Assembly (NCBI GenBank): GCA_022592435.1 | Contig: JABYQS010000003.1 | Coordinates: 1 to 64,000 of the forward strand | DNA length: 64,000 bases | Direction of reading: 5' to 3' | Source of the DNA: Cerioporus squamosus | Taxonomy: Eukaryota; Basidiomycota; Agaricomycetes; Polyporales; Polyporaceae | Part shown: positions 20,430 to 32,271 of the stretch, one piece after another | Layout of the letters: every line of letters begins with the position of its first letter | Numbering within the stretch: position 1 is the first letter of the stretch | Notes under the pieces: model-generated | What the model saw: only the letters and a program-made list of their open reading frames with translations | Told to the model about the DNA's origin: nothing | The model's database searches: none | Translations under genes and position numbers: made by a program

Positions 20430-22144
20430 TCAGAGAAGTCGACCAAGAGCGACAGGTATTGAGCTGATGGAGTTCGGTGGGATTACACCGACCTCCGTGA
20501 CGACAGCGGTGATGCAGGTAGGTGGAGTGAGGTCGTAGAGTGGGTTGAGAATTTCGAGATTGGGCTTATTCTCGAGTGTGAGGGATTCGCGGGGTTTGTT
20601 GTTGGGGAAGGACGAGAATAGATCGCCCAGCGGTGCTACAACAGATAGTCAACTCATATCCAAGGCCGTTGGGAGACATGACATACCGAGTTCATTCTTC
20701 GTGAAGCTGTCTAACTGAATGCTCTCGGAGAACTTGTACGTCTCGCAACAGACAACGACGGGGACGGAGTGCCGCTTGGCCATCATAGCCACAAGGGCGG
20801 TACCGGCGCGGGAGTAGACGGCACCGTTCGTATGTATTGAGTGTGCACCCACGAGGACCGTCGAGACTTCGCTGATGACGGAGCCCAGGGCCGGAAGGAG
20901 GACATATGTGCATGGGATACCCGCCTCGGAGAGGACGGCAAGTAATCGCTTGCCTACGAGAGATCTTGTTTGAACGACGAGATTTGCGCACAACGACAAA
21001 GGTACTCACCCTCTAACATGGGTCTCGAGTCGACCACAATGACGGAGAATTTCCGACCTGAGGCATGCGCCTCGAGCAGAACCTTCTCCACGACCGAGGA
21101 TCTGCAGGTGATGATAAGGAGCTGTAACCCGGACGGGCATAGTAATAACGTACCTGGCGTAGGTGAGGATAACGTCGTCGTCCTTGATCTTGTTACCCGC
21201 CGTCTCTTGTATGACCTGGTCGGCAATGATTATTCGCTCCCTTATGTAGGTATCGATTTTCCGACAGAGTGCATCCTTTGCCTGTGGATAAAATGATCAG
21301 TGAAGGACGACTGGACGGAAAGACAGGAAACACACGTCTTGTTCAGGGAGATCGATATCAGAGCCGCTGATATCCAACTTCACCTGGCGGATGGCGTTAC
21401 CCATGGTGACCGACATAGGTCGAGCAGCAACCAAGTGACTAATTTGGGGAGACAGGTATGTCATGAGATGGCGGGAGAGGGTATTGTTTGGTGGGGTAAC
21501 ATAGTCTTGTATGACCTGAATGCAAATCAGCATCCGGTCGGTGTAAGATACGCGGTGATGTACTTACTGTCTTGAACGCAGTCAATGTAGCTATACATCT
21601 TGCGTTTGCGCCAGTAATCTTGAAGGAAGAGAACTGCAGTGCGGTTCGTGCAATGACAGGGTGGATGTCGCCCTTCGCAGTGCTAACGGGTTTTGGCAAG
21701 CCAAAGTGGGAGAAGATGAGGAGTCCGCGTGCTTGATTCTTCGCGAGCTGGTCTGTGGCGGACGGCTGTCCCGCCTTCGCCTTCTCAATAGCCTTAGCGA
21801 GCCCAGCGGAGGGTAGCTTTGAGGCGGCATCCGAGACCCGTCCCGCCTTCCTGCTGGGCGCACCGCCTGCCGCCGCAGGCTGGTTAGCCGGCTTCCCACC
21901 CTGTGGCTTCCCATTCGCCCCGGTTGTAGCAGTCTTCGCGGCCTTAGCAGCTCTCTGTCTCTCCTGCAGCTCACGACGCTCCTGCTTGGTCCTGGCGGGA
22001 TGCACGAGATCAGCCACTCGGTGGAGAAGACCGATCGCAATCGAGTACAGACATCTGTTTCTGGGACTTCTGCTGGCCTGCGGGGGCCTCTCCGGTCGGT
22101 GGGCCATTCGGCGGGTGCACGTCCAGTAGCGGGGCGGGCGCCAT
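20430..22144 (-). CDS. GCD2: translation initiation factor eIF2B delta subunit
   Basis: Seven exons (22144-22049, 21981-21568, 21515-21336, 21281-21154, 21101-21010, 20953-20687, 20635-20430) give about 460 residues. After a Lys/Arg/Ala-rich N-terminus (ERRELQERQRAAKAAK) comes the regulatory-subunit fold: HPVIARTALQFSS, SSVVEKVLLEAHASGRKFSV, VDSRPMLEGKRLL, GAHSIHTNGAVYSRAGTALV and VVCCETYKFSESIQLDSFT. These motifs are shared by eIF2B alpha, beta and delta; the basic N-terminal extension and YKFSESIQLDSFTKNEL point to delta. The complex exchanges GDP for GTP on eIF2 and is inhibited by phosphorylated eIF2-alpha. The start at 22144 (AATATGG) was chosen because its frame splices exactly into the conserved ERRELQ block. 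Confidence 0.9.
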
Positions 22145-22676
22145 ATTTTTGTGGTTTTTTCCGAGAGGATGCAGGGAGCGTGGCGGAAGAGGATGGAGGA
22201 GTTGCGGCAGTTAGTCCACGCGAGCTAGACTTTCGGATCGAGTCAGGGATCAAGCGCCCAGGATTCTCTCGACTCGGGCATCTCGCCCGCTCTCCGCCTG
22301 CCTGTCTTCTTGGCGTCTGTCGGTTAGTCCGTTCCATGCAAGAAAGATCCTTTACGGGGTTAGTAAGGCATCGGAAATGGATACTGAAAGTAGTGTTTTC
22401 GCATATCAAACCTCGCGTAACCTACGCTGCCAATAGATTCAAGCCTCCCTAAGCGAGACTTCCCAGGCTTCCGTCTCGAAACGTAACATATCACGCTGGC
22501 GATTCAAGCACGTTATCATTTTTCGGATTCTAGGCCAGAAAGGATGCGTCGTTGCAGTGTTCGCTTACGTCAAGAGCGCGTCTCCCCGGCCAACCCCGAC
22601 GCAGTATCCCACCTCTTCCTCGCCACCAGTCGTCCTTTTTCATGTACAGCATTATTCTGTGTTTTAAGACACAATT
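22145..22676. promoter_or_regulatory. divergent promoter between GCD2 and RAT1
   Basis: 532 bp separate the two start codons. No additional gene seen; short frames here are read-throughs of neighbours. Confidence 0.5.
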
Positions 22677-25600
22677 ATGGTGCGTATCTTGCAACGCGAC
22701 ATGGCTATATGCTCACACAGGCATACAGGGTGTTCCGGCCCTCTTTCGCTGGCTTAGTAAAAAGTACCCTAAAATCAGTGCGTCTACCCTCAGGTTATGC
22801 GCTGGTGCAGCATCTGACAGCACATCTGCAGTCCTCCCCGTTGTAGAGGCAGAGGAAACGAAGATACCCGATGGCGAAGGCAACGAGGTCACGGTACCGG
22901 TCAACATCGCGGATCCTAACCCCAATGGACTCGAGTTCGACAACCTCTACTTGGATATGAACGGTATCGTGAGTGCACGTTCGTATAGAGTGGAGTGCAT
23001 ACTCAGCGGTCTTGCTGCCATGTAGGTTCACCCATGTACTCATCCGGAGGGCAAGCCTGCTCCGGAGACGGAAGAGGAGATGATGGTGGAAATCTTCAAC
23101 TACACTGAACGTGTAGTCAACATGATCCGGCCGCGCCGTGTGCTGTTCATGGCTATAGGTGAGCCCGTTCTTCGTGTCCACCGCTTTCTTCCCTCAATGT
23201 TCCACAGACGGTGTCGCTCCTCGAGCCAAGATGAACCAGCAACGTTCCCGTCGTTTCCGTTCCGCGCAGGAAGCTAAGGATAAGGATGAGGCACGCAAGG
23301 AATCCATTGCGATGTGGGAAGGTGCGCCTTCATTTGTTGTCTTGTCCGAACAATGCGTTGACGCCACGGTCGCCACTATGTTAGCTATGGGCAAAACGCT
23401 CAGCGAAGAGGAGAAGAATAAGAAGTCCTGGGACAGTAACGCCATCACCCCTGGCACGCCCTTCATGGATTTGCTTGCCGCTTCCTTGCGTTATTGGGTC
23501 GTCAAGAAGATGAACCAAGATCCCGGTTGGAAGAATGTGCGTCGATCAAATGGGCAGGTATAGTTGTGGATGTGTCGGCTAACCCGCATACCGCAGCTGC
23601 AAGTCATCATCTCTGATGCCAACGTACCCGGCGAGGGTGAGCACAAGATTATGGATTTCATTCGCCGTCAGCGTAGCAACCCAGGTCACAACCCGAACAC
23701 TAACCATGTCATATACGGACTGGTACGTCATCTGCGCGTCCGCCTGACTCCTATGACTTTACACTGAAGTGCCGTAGGATGCCGACCTCATCATGTTGTC
23801 CCTCGCGACCCACGAACCGAACTTTCGAGTGCTACGCGAGGACGTCTTCCACCAAGAAGGTAGTCGCACCGCGTGCCGCATCTGTGGCCAGGAAGGGCAC
23901 TACGCGGCACAATGTACGGGCACGAAAGCAGAAATACAGAAGCCTCCACCAGAGAAGAAACCGTTCATCTTCCTCGATGTTGCGATCTTACGGGAGTATC
24001 TCGAGGCAGAATTGAACGTGCCGCAGGTGCCGTTCCCATTCAACTTCGAGCAGGCCATTGATGACTGGGTGCTGCTGATATTCTTCGTCGGCAATGACTT
24101 CTTGCCTCATCTGCCATCTCTTGAGATCCGTGAAGGTGCGATCGATACCCTGCTGAGGATATGGCGGACTGAGCTGCCTCGCATGGGTGGATACGTCACC
24201 AATCATGGTCAGCTCGAGCTGTCGAGAGTCCAGATCATCCTTGAGGGACTTGCGAGGCGTGAGGATGAGATTTTCCGGCGAAGACGTGAATGTGAGTTTT
24301 CATCTACCATGCGTGAAGGTGACACAAGCTCACCCTGTTTCTCAACAGCCGAGGAGCGTCAGGAGCAGAATGCGAAACGACGCAAGATCGAGAAAGAGAT
24401 GGGGTCGAACGGTACCTCAGTCGGCCCGTCTGCATCTCTGAATCTTACTGCTGCCCCTACCGCTCCTGCGCCACTGCCATCGCGTCCCGACTTCGCCGCG
24501 AAGGCGGATAGCATAGGTCTTGGCGGTCCAAAGACCGCAGAGACTGAGTCGTTCGCCGCTACAGCCGCACAGGCGTTCGCGGGTTCGAACAGCGACATCG
24601 TCAAGAACAGATTCGCGATTCGCAGAGCGAACATGAGCGCGGCTGAGATACTCAAGGCCGAGATGGCTTCCCTTGTGCCTGTGAAGGCTTCGCGATCATC
24701 CACCACCTCATCATCTGCTGCTGCGGCCCCGCCCCCGAGTGCCCCTTCCGTAGAGCCAGCGAGTGCTCCGAGTGCGACTTCTATTACCCCCGTGACGGAT
24801 ACCGACGATGTCGAAATCCCTGGCTTGGGTGGCTTGTCCTCTGCGACGACGATCGCAACCTTGCCGTCTGAGGCGTCTGTGTCTGTCCCACCCGAGAGCA
24901 GTATCGACTCCATCGATGGAGAGGAGATTCCCGCCGAGGCCGAGGACTCGTTGATGACCGATGGTTCTGGACCGCGAGGCGTGAAACGCAGTCTCGACGA
25001 AGTTGAGGCAGAGGACGCAGAGGTAGAGGCAGAGGCAGATGAGACAGTGGATCTTGGTCCCGACGATGATGAAGAGGCCCCTGCAGACACCTCATACGCC
25101 TTGAAGGTTAACCCTGATGGGACAGTGGAGCAAGAGGACACAGTGAAGTGCGTCGATTGTCCCTCGTGCGATTGAGAGCATCTTGTTAACCTCGCTTCGT
25201 ACGATAGGTTGTGGGAGCCGGGCTACAGGGAGCGATACTACAAGCAGAAGTTTGGACGGGAGTACAGCGACGTTGCGTTCAGAAAAGAGTGAGTTGGCTC
25301 CCAGCCGTTGGAATGAGCACGGGACTTACTCGCCATCATATAGGGTCACAAAGTGCTACGTCGAGGGAATGGCCTGGGTGCTACAGTACTACTACCAAGG
25401 AGTACGTTTTCGCCCGTCTTCCTCAAATCGAATCTGACATCTACGTTACTAGACACCGTCGTGGACATGGTACTACCCGTTTCACTTCGCGCCATTTGCT
25501 GCGGACTTCGAGGATCTGGACAAGATGGACATCAAGTTCAACATTGGACAACCTTTCAGGCCGTTCGAACAACTGATGGGCGTGTTCCCCGCCGCCAGGT

Positions 25601-27046
25601 ATATTTCCCGCTTCTGGGTCTGTTCCTGAGCGTGCTTCTCACTTGTGACTTCTTTTGCTAGTCGATCGCACATTCCGGAAACGTTCCATGAACTCATGAC
25701 GGAGAACGATTCTCCAATCATTGATTTCTATCCTTCGACGTTCCAGATCGATATGAACGGGAAGCGCATGGCTTGGCAAGGCGTCGCGCTTCTCCCCTTC
25801 ATCGACGAGAAGCGTCTTCTGGACGCGATGGCTCCGCGGTACGGGAACCTCTCGGATGACGAGAAGCGGCGCAACAAGTGGGGGAACAACGTGTTGTTTG
25901 TTTTCGAAGCACACCCATTGTACCCCTCATTAGAAGCCTTGTATGGCAAGCGCAAGAAGGACGAGGTTAGTTGCGCCACGAAGTGCCCTCTTAGTCTCTT
26001 TGCTCATGTTCTGTTCGTTGCAGCCGCTGCCAATCAATCCGAAGCATAGTGGAGGTACTAGCGGCTCGCTCTTGCCGAACCCTGATTGCATCCCAGATTC
26101 GACCTACTTCTGCCCCCTGCCCACGCAAGACCTACCCGACATAAAGAACGACCGCTCGCTGTCCGCACTCTACCTCTTCCCTAAGCAGCTCACCCCCCAT
26201 CGCTCGATCCTCCTCCCCGGCGTGCGCCGCCCGCCTCCCGTACTCAACGCCTCCGATCTCGAGTCCGCGAGGAGAGGCGGCCAAGGCCGCGGACGCGGTG
26301 GTCACTTCTCGGACCGCGGCGGCCGCAATGGTTATGGTGCGGTCGCGACTCGAGGAATGGCGGCGGCGGCGGCAACAGCTGGCAGAACGGCGGCTCGTCG
26401 TACAATCAGTCACCCCACGGCAACGGCAACGGCCAGTCATACCAATCATATCAGTCATACCAATCCCAGCGCGGCGGTCGAGGCGGTGGGCAGCAGTCGT
26501 ATAACAACAGAACCAGTACAATGATTCACCGCACCCCAGCGTGGTGGCCGTGGCGGAGGACGAGGCGGAGGATACACAACGGGCCCACTTCCTACGGAGG
26601 GTCTGGCAATCAAGGAGGTGGATACGGCACCGGCGGTGGTGGTGGTAGAGGTGGTGGTAGAGGTGGCGGATATGGTGTGGCGGCGGCCGCGGTGGCTACA
26701 ACCAAGGCGGCGGATACAACCAAGATGGCGCATTTGACCAAAGTGGGGGCTACGGTGGCGCCGGATACATCCAGGGTGGTGGCTACGACCAGGCAGCAAG
26801 CTACGGTCAAGCAGCAGGCTTCGGCCAAGCAGGCGGCTACACCAAGCCGGGGTTACACCCAAGGCGGCTACAATGCAGGGCGGCAACAGCGGCTATGGCG
26901 GCTATGCTGCTGCTGTTCCCCCTCCCCCTCAGAACAACTACGGTCAGAACAACTATGGCGGATACGGCGGCGGCGGCGGCTCGTACGGTAACTCGCGGGG
27001 TGGTTATAACAATCGTGGACGAGGACGGGGCGGTCGCTTCAACTGA
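22677..27046 (+). CDS. RAT1: 5'-3' exoribonuclease Rat1/Xrn2 (C-terminal tail frame-disrupted)
   Basis: Thirteen exons: 22677-22679, 22729-22777, 22832-22968, 23026-23158, 23208-23536, 23597-23722, 23778-24291, 24349-25147, 25208-25288, 25344-25401, 25453-25598, 25662-25965 and 26024-27046. The first coding exon is just ATG, joined to [16 protein letters not shown]. Catalytic landmarks follow: [50 protein letters not shown] and [16 protein letters not shown]. The CCHC zinc knuckle [14 protein letters not shown] marks Rat1/Xrn2 rather than Xrn1. It degrades 5'-monophosphate RNA in the nucleus, in transcription termination and rRNA maturation. The tail is rich in RGG, Gly, Tyr and Gln. From 26336 on it is readable only if nine bases are restored in G/C runs; the natural stop then falls at 27044-27046 and the inferred length is about 1236 residues. 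Confidence 0.92.
26270..27043 (+). repeat. low-complexity RGG / GGY-type coding repeat
   Basis: The 3' part of the RAT1 gene is made of degenerate units rich in Gly, Arg, Tyr, Asn and Gln, such as GGRGGG and QGGGYNQ when read in the corrected frames. Such tails often bind RNA. The many G runs explain why base calling failed here. Confidence 0.7.
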
Positions 27047-27356
27047 GTTATTCGCCGGCGCAGTACAGCTATCTTATGATGCTCCTCTATTTATCCAACT
27101 CGGTATGTACTAGTACAGCAGACTATCCAACATCGTTAGTAGGGATTGCTATCCTGCCTATCGCTATGACAATGTCCTCTTTTGTGTGGAGATAGTTAGA
27201 TATACGAAGACACGCTATCGTGACAAGCATGGATACATGGCTAACGAAGTGGAGGCAAGCGAACATACAAACATAAGAACGCAGACATGCTCAGTGATGC
27301 AATAGATCTAGTCACAGATAGACGTACAACAAAAGATAACTTCCCTTTCACTCCTT
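27047..27356. other. convergent intergenic region
   Basis: 3' flanks of RAT1 and the next minus-strand gene; nothing else recognised. Confidence 0.6.
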
Positions 27357-29771
27357 TTACTTGTCTTCCGACGTTCCCCGCCACACAGAAACCGCCCCAT
27401 GAGAGCAATCACTCACTCCGCGGGTCGGAGGGACGCACTGCACGTAGACGGCATACGACCTCTCGAGCTCCTTCATGCGCTTCTTGACCTTCTTGTCCAT
27501 CTTGCGCTTCCTGCGCTCCGCCTTGCGCTCCTTGCGGCGCGGGTCCGAGCGGCAATACGCGCCGCCACCGCCATACCGGTAGCGGGTCGCGCTCGCCCGC
27601 CGAGTCGTCCTCGGTGTCCTCCGACTCGGACGGGGACGACACGTCGAAGCGGTCGAACCCAGGGAGGTGCATGTCGACCGTGCCCGCGAGGCGGCCCGAG
27701 CGCCGCTCGCGGCCCTTGTAGAGGATCATTTCGACGCCGCGCGTGCGGAAGAAGGAACGCGTTCCAGAGGTCGATCACGTCGGCCGCGAGCGTGGACCGC
27801 TTCGGGCGGGCGGCGGTCGGGCGAGTACTGCGGGACGGGCATCGTGCCTGCCCAGGCCATGCTGAGGTCCTGCGTACAGAAAGCCGCATGCCAGTCAGTA
27901 TGGGACGCTACGACGGACGAGAAAGGAAGAGACAGCGTACGGTCATGAGCCGGATCCAGTCTTCGTGGTACACGTCGTGCGGCATGAGCACGGCGGGCAT
28001 GCGCGGCATGTGCTCCAGGAAGTCGTCCATGTCCCCGATCTTCATCATCTCGAACTGGGTATACGGGTGCGCACGGTTCGGCGGGCGGTTGAAGCCCTCG
28101 GGCACGCTGAGCATCTGCTGCTGCTGGGCGCGTCGAGTGCGACTGAGCCCACACGCGGGGAGGCGTGCGCCCCAATGCCCGAGCCGCCGTAAGGGTTTCC
28201 GTACGGGGCCTGCCCGCCATACGGAGAGTTGGCTGCGGTTGCATTGGGGTTGGCGTACAGGTTGATGGGAGGGGCGTATGGACTCGGGCTGGCTGCGCGG
28301 CCGATGCCTTGGCCTTCGAGAACGTGGCCGGGAGGATACATACCACCGCCACCAGCAGCTTGATACGGGGAAGCAGAACGAAGCGGCCCACCGCCCCGTA
28401 GGGAGAGGCGGCACGCTGAATTTGAGCACCACCATAGGGTAGGGACCGCCGTATGGGGAGGCAGCGCGCTGTATACCTGCAGCCTGGTAGGGCGATGCCG
28501 CGCGCTGGATATTTGAGCACCACCATAGAGTGAGGGACCAACCGTACGGGGAGGCTGCACGCTGCATCCCTGCAGCCTGGTAAAGGAAGACAGGACGGGG
28601 AGCGACAGGTGCAGCGTAGGGAGACGAGGGTCGCGGGGCAATAACAGAGTTTCGGTACGGAGCGACGGGTCCGCGGGAGGACATCGCCTGGACGAGGCGA
28701 AGTGGGTGGTACGCGGCAGACGGAGGGTAGTTACCGCAGGCGCAGCGGCATACTTCGAGGATGTGTCGCGCTGTAGGGCCGCAGAAGGGTAGCTTCCGCC
28801 CGGCGGCAGGCTGGTACGTGCTGGTGGGGCGTTCGCCGTAGAGGAGCCCTTGCGGGGCGCGGCACCCGATCTTCTCGTAGTATTCATCCCGGTCTCGCTC
28901 GCGATCGCGCTCCCGCAGACGGTCCTTTTCGCGGCGCTCGAGATCGAGGTCCGCATCCTGCGCTCGAGGTCGGCAGCAGCCTGCTTGTCGTACTCGCCAG
29001 GGTAGCGACCGTACCCGCTGACTGGGCGCGGACGGTCCGCTCGCGGTCGCGGTCCCCGCGGCGGTATGTCTCCCTGTCTTCGCGCTCTTCACGCTCGCGT
29101 TGGCGCTGGTAGTACTCGTCGTCGTCGTAGCGATCGCGTTCGCGTTCGCGGTCGTATCTATTCGAGCCGCGGGAGGCGTCGTCCTTGCGGCGCCTGTAGT
29201 CCTCATCGCGCCTGGGAGTGGCATGTCGGCAACCGATGGCAAGCACAGGCAGAAGTTAGCACACATACCAGTTCCTGTCGTCAGTCCGGCGATTGAACGA
29301 GGCAGCAAAGTTCTGTTTCGTGCAGACGTCAACGTGTGGTCCTATCTCCGACGTGCACGGACGAGGATCGCTACTGCATCGGCCGGGGTAGCGTTCTGGG
29401 GGAGCACAGAGGTAGCTTCGGCGGGAATCCACTGGATGCCGCTCACGACACCCTGGGGCGTTTGGTAGCTGCAGCGTAAGACATGATCGGATGCGCGGCG
29501 GATGCGAGAGAAGACACGGAACGCACCTCGCCGCGACGGCTCTGACGACGAGATGAGACGATCAGCACAACGGATACCCGCGATCGAGACAAAGGAGAAC
29601 GCACTTGAAGGGATGGTATACGACCTGTCCGTCCGCCCCCACCGTCGTGGTATACGTGATCGAGCCCGGCTGGATCGTCGCTGCCTGCTGGGGACTCGTC
29701 TGCGGGTACGGCGTTGCGTGCTGCATGAGAGGCGACACGGGCGCGGTCGCCCCAGAGACGTATGGATTCAT
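27357..29771 (-). CDS. low-complexity conserved fungal protein, frame broken repeatedly
   Basis: The readable model starts at 29771 with MNPYVSGATAPVSP. Introns separate it from YQTPQGVVSGIQWIPAEA, then FAASFNRRTDDRNW, then a long Arg/Glu/Asp-rich coiled-coil-like block (RDEDYRRRKDDASRG, DLERREKDRLRERDRERD). A repeat zone with QRAASPYQAAG units follows, then NPYGGSGIGAHAS, then FEMMKIGDMDDFLEHMPRMP and DVYHEDWIRLMT. After another intron come DLSMAWAGTMPVPQYSPD, IDLWNAF, RGVEMILYKGRERRSG and HLPGFDRFD, and finally a basic tail (KERKAERRKRKMDKKVKKRM). Successive blocks lie in different frames, and the steps examined need a base added in a G/C run. The C-terminal half looks like a conserved basidiomycete domain, but I cannot name the family. 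Exact exon borders inside the repeat zone are uncertain. Confidence 0.55.
28421..28582 (-). repeat. two direct copies of a ~70-bp unit inside the low-complexity gene
   Basis: 28421-28489 and 28512-28582 are near-identical (both begin TTTGAGCACCACCATAG on the plus strand and end CCTGCAGCCTGGTA). They encode the QRAASPY/YQAAG units. Their start-to-start spacing of 91 is not a multiple of three, fitting the missing-base pattern of this gene. Confidence 0.75.
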
Positions 29772-30223
29772 CTCTTTGGTGGAAGGTCTTGGTGGGCGGG
29801 CTCGCTGAGGGTCGGGGTCAATGTCGGATGTCGTTCCTCAGGCTTTGCAGCGGGCGCGGGACAAATATCGATTGACTGGGTCCTGGGAGGCCTGAAAGCA
29901 GGCTGAGGCGGTTATCGCAGCGATGCACGATGATCTATAAGTATTATATATACCCCAGGGTCCGAGAACCCGAGTGCCTGCATCGTGGTGGTCGGCGGCA
30001 AGATCCAGCTGAGAATTAAGCGACAGCGTGTCTTCGCCCTTTCCGGCCTGCAGGGCGCTGCATACCTTTTGTCTCGCCATCGTGGCCGGACTCATCGCAA
30101 CGAAGCCTCAGCGAAGGGCATGAGGCAACGGAGAATGCAAGGCAAGGATCCGAGAGCATGAACACATTAAAGGCCGTAGATACATAGTACACCGAGTCCA
30201 GTCCAGAGGTCGCGGCAGCACGC
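29772..30223. other. intergenic region with TATA-like sequence
   Basis: Promoter of the low-complexity gene (TATATATA-like run around 29942-29952, minus orientation) and 3' flank of SEC22. No gene recognised. Confidence 0.55.
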
Positions 30224-31119
30224 TCATGAGAACCGCCAGTAGATGAAGATAATGAGAATGAGAAGGACAGCCCCAATAGGCGCATACTGCCGAATCATCG
30301 CTTGGATGTTGATATTCCTCGCTGCGCGGCGGTACTTCTCCGACTCAGAGCGTAGCGAGGTGGACAAATGGGACATGCCTGGCGGCAGACGGCGGTTGGT
30401 CAACGGGGATCCACAGAAACGCGGCGAACAGATAGCACGTACGGTCTAGCGAGTCGCCTCTCCACAGAAGCTCCTCCATGTTCTTTGTCATGATTCGTGT
30501 GACGTCCTGCAGCTCGTCGTTTAGTTTGTTCAGGTGGGAGCCTCCTGCTGCGTTCGCAGTCCGCGTGTCTTGATAAAGCCGGGTTGTCTTTGACATGAAC
30601 GTGTCTGGAAGGCACGAGGTGCGGTATGTCGGACGATGGGCCTGCAATTCAGGCGATCAAACTACTCACCGAAGCCGACAAACGCGTACGGTTTCCGTAC
30701 GCTGTCCACCTTCGCGCCATATGATGTCTGGAACTCTTTTGAGAGCTCGTCGAGGTAGGAGAACGCGAGCTTGCGGGGTATGACTTGTCGGCGATAGCGA
30801 GGTATATGACGTTGTCCGCTATGAGGTAGCTACAACGACATGAGCGCAAGCCAGGTGGCTGAGTTCGCGAGACTGTACGCACTGTAGGTTGTACTGGCCG
30901 CTTTCAATGGTGCAGCGCGGTTCCGAATTGGGACCTATCCTGCGGAAGATGAGCTTCGCTTGCTGCTTGTGCTCGGACAAGTCTCGTTCTGTCTGCTTGC
31001 CATTAACATGACATGACGCGAGAATGAAGTGAGCCGGCGACTCTGACCTCTTCGTCGTCGACGCTGGCAGCAAGAGGTAGTGCGTCCGAGGCGCGGACAA
31101 CAAGAGTGGACTTGACCAT
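30224..31119 (-). CDS. SEC22: ER-Golgi R-SNARE Sec22 (one apparent frameshift)
   Basis: Five exons (31119-31048, 30992-30883, 30829-30670, 30604-30443, 30378-30224). Corrected length is about 219 residues. The longin domain opens MVKSTLVVRASDALPLA and continues to YLIADNVIYLAIADKSYP and KPYAFVGF. The R-SNARE motif reads NKLNDELQDVTRIMTKNMEE and LLWRGDSLDRMSHLS with the zero-layer Arg, followed by a C-terminal anchor (IGAVLLILIIFIYW). Sec22 pairs with Bet1, Bos1 and Sed5 in COPII and COPI transport. After KSYP the frame slips: the C run at 30775-30778 (gggg on the plus strand) needs one more base to read RKLAFSYLDEL. All other junctions are exact, so a base-calling error is likely. Confidence 0.93.
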
Positions 31120-31434
31120 AATGAAGAACCGGAGCGAGTGTACAGTGAACGAGTTGAACAAGCACGTCGAGGACAGTGACGAAGGGGACTCGGAGGCCGC
31201 TGCCAAGTAGAGCACGAGCGTCTGTGCTGGACTACGTGGTGTTGCTCACGTGGACAAGCCCTAACCCCAGGAGCACCGGGACGCGATCGGGACGCGTCTG
31301 GCCGGAAAGCTCCCGCGAGTCTGGCCAGAAACATATGACATCTTATAGCTGCTCGTCCAAGGGTCATCACTACCACCGACGCCCACCTCCTCCTCTTATT
31401 CTCGCACGTCGAGCTCACCAGTCTCATACACACC
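31120..31434. promoter_or_regulatory. divergent promoter between SEC22 and MPO1
   Basis: 315 bp between two start codons, both for ER proteins. Two-way promoter is inferred from arrangement only. Confidence 0.45.
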
Positions 31435-32271
31435 ATGGCCTCCTCCGGTCTGCTCAACGTCAAGCACCAGGTACGCGTCCTGCTCACCCCGCACCTGCAG
31501 GGATGCTCACAAGCTCGCTGTGCGGGTAGCTCACCTTCTACGGGGCGTATCATGATCACCCCGTCAATGTCGCCATCCATATGATCTTCGTGCCCACCAT
31601 ACTCTGGTTAGCCCTTTGCCAAGGTCGGCTCGCTGCTTCAGACGTCTGACTCGCTGTCATCTAGGACTAGCCTCGTTCTCGCGACTCGTATCCCCGTCCC
31701 CTCCTTCTTCCCAGACGTTCACGCTGTAATCAACGACTACCTCGCTTTCGACTTCAACTGGCCCGCGCTCTGGGCGTTCACCACTTTGGCATACTACTAT
31801 GTCTTGGAGCCCACGGCGGCGGTACGTGCTATCCAGTGCGCTCCGCATTCTTCCCTCTCAACATGATCGCCTCCGCAGCTCTTGTACACGCCCCAGATGA
31901 TCCTCACATTGCTCACTTCCGCCGCCTACGCCCACAAGCCCGACTCGTTCAAGCCCGCTCTCCTCATCCACATCGCCTCCTGGGTCGCTCAGTTCGCGGG
32001 CCACTTCCTCGCCGAAGGCCGCTCCCCAGCTCTCCTCGACAACCTCCTTGGCGGTGCGTACTTCTCCTATCCTCTCTTGTCTCGGCCGCGCGCTGAACCT
32101 GTGGACTGATCGCATGTACCGCCAACAGCGCTTGTCCTCGCGCCGTTCTTCGTGCACCTTGAAATCCTCTTCAAACTTGGCTACAACCCGTCTCTCCAGA
32201 AGAGCGTCCACGCCGGGATCACCGAGGAGATCAACAAGATAAAGTCTGGGGAGCAGAAGAAAGCGCAGTGA
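31435..32271 (+). CDS. MPO1: 2-hydroxy fatty acid dioxygenase Mpo1 (DUF962)
   Basis: Five exons (31435-31470, 31530-31606, 31665-31821, 31879-32053, 32129-32271) give about 195 residues. The N-terminus GLLNVKHQ is joined to LTFYGAYHDHPVNVAIH and the block IHMIFVPTILW. Later come IHIASWVAQFAGHFLAEGRS and PALLDNLLGALVLAPFFV. The His-containing motifs (YHDHPVNVAIH and VAQFAGH) are the iron ligands and signature of the YGL010w/Mpo1 family, an ER membrane Fe(II) dioxygenase that alpha-oxidises 2-hydroxy fatty acids made in phytosphingosine breakdown. Several hydrophobic helices fit membrane location. All introns splice cleanly. Confidence 0.92.

Noticed and set aside
27908..29332. Long minus-strand open frame as a single protein
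   Set aside because: It mixes the true frame with out-of-frame segments; conserved blocks jump between frames, so the full frame is not one real protein.
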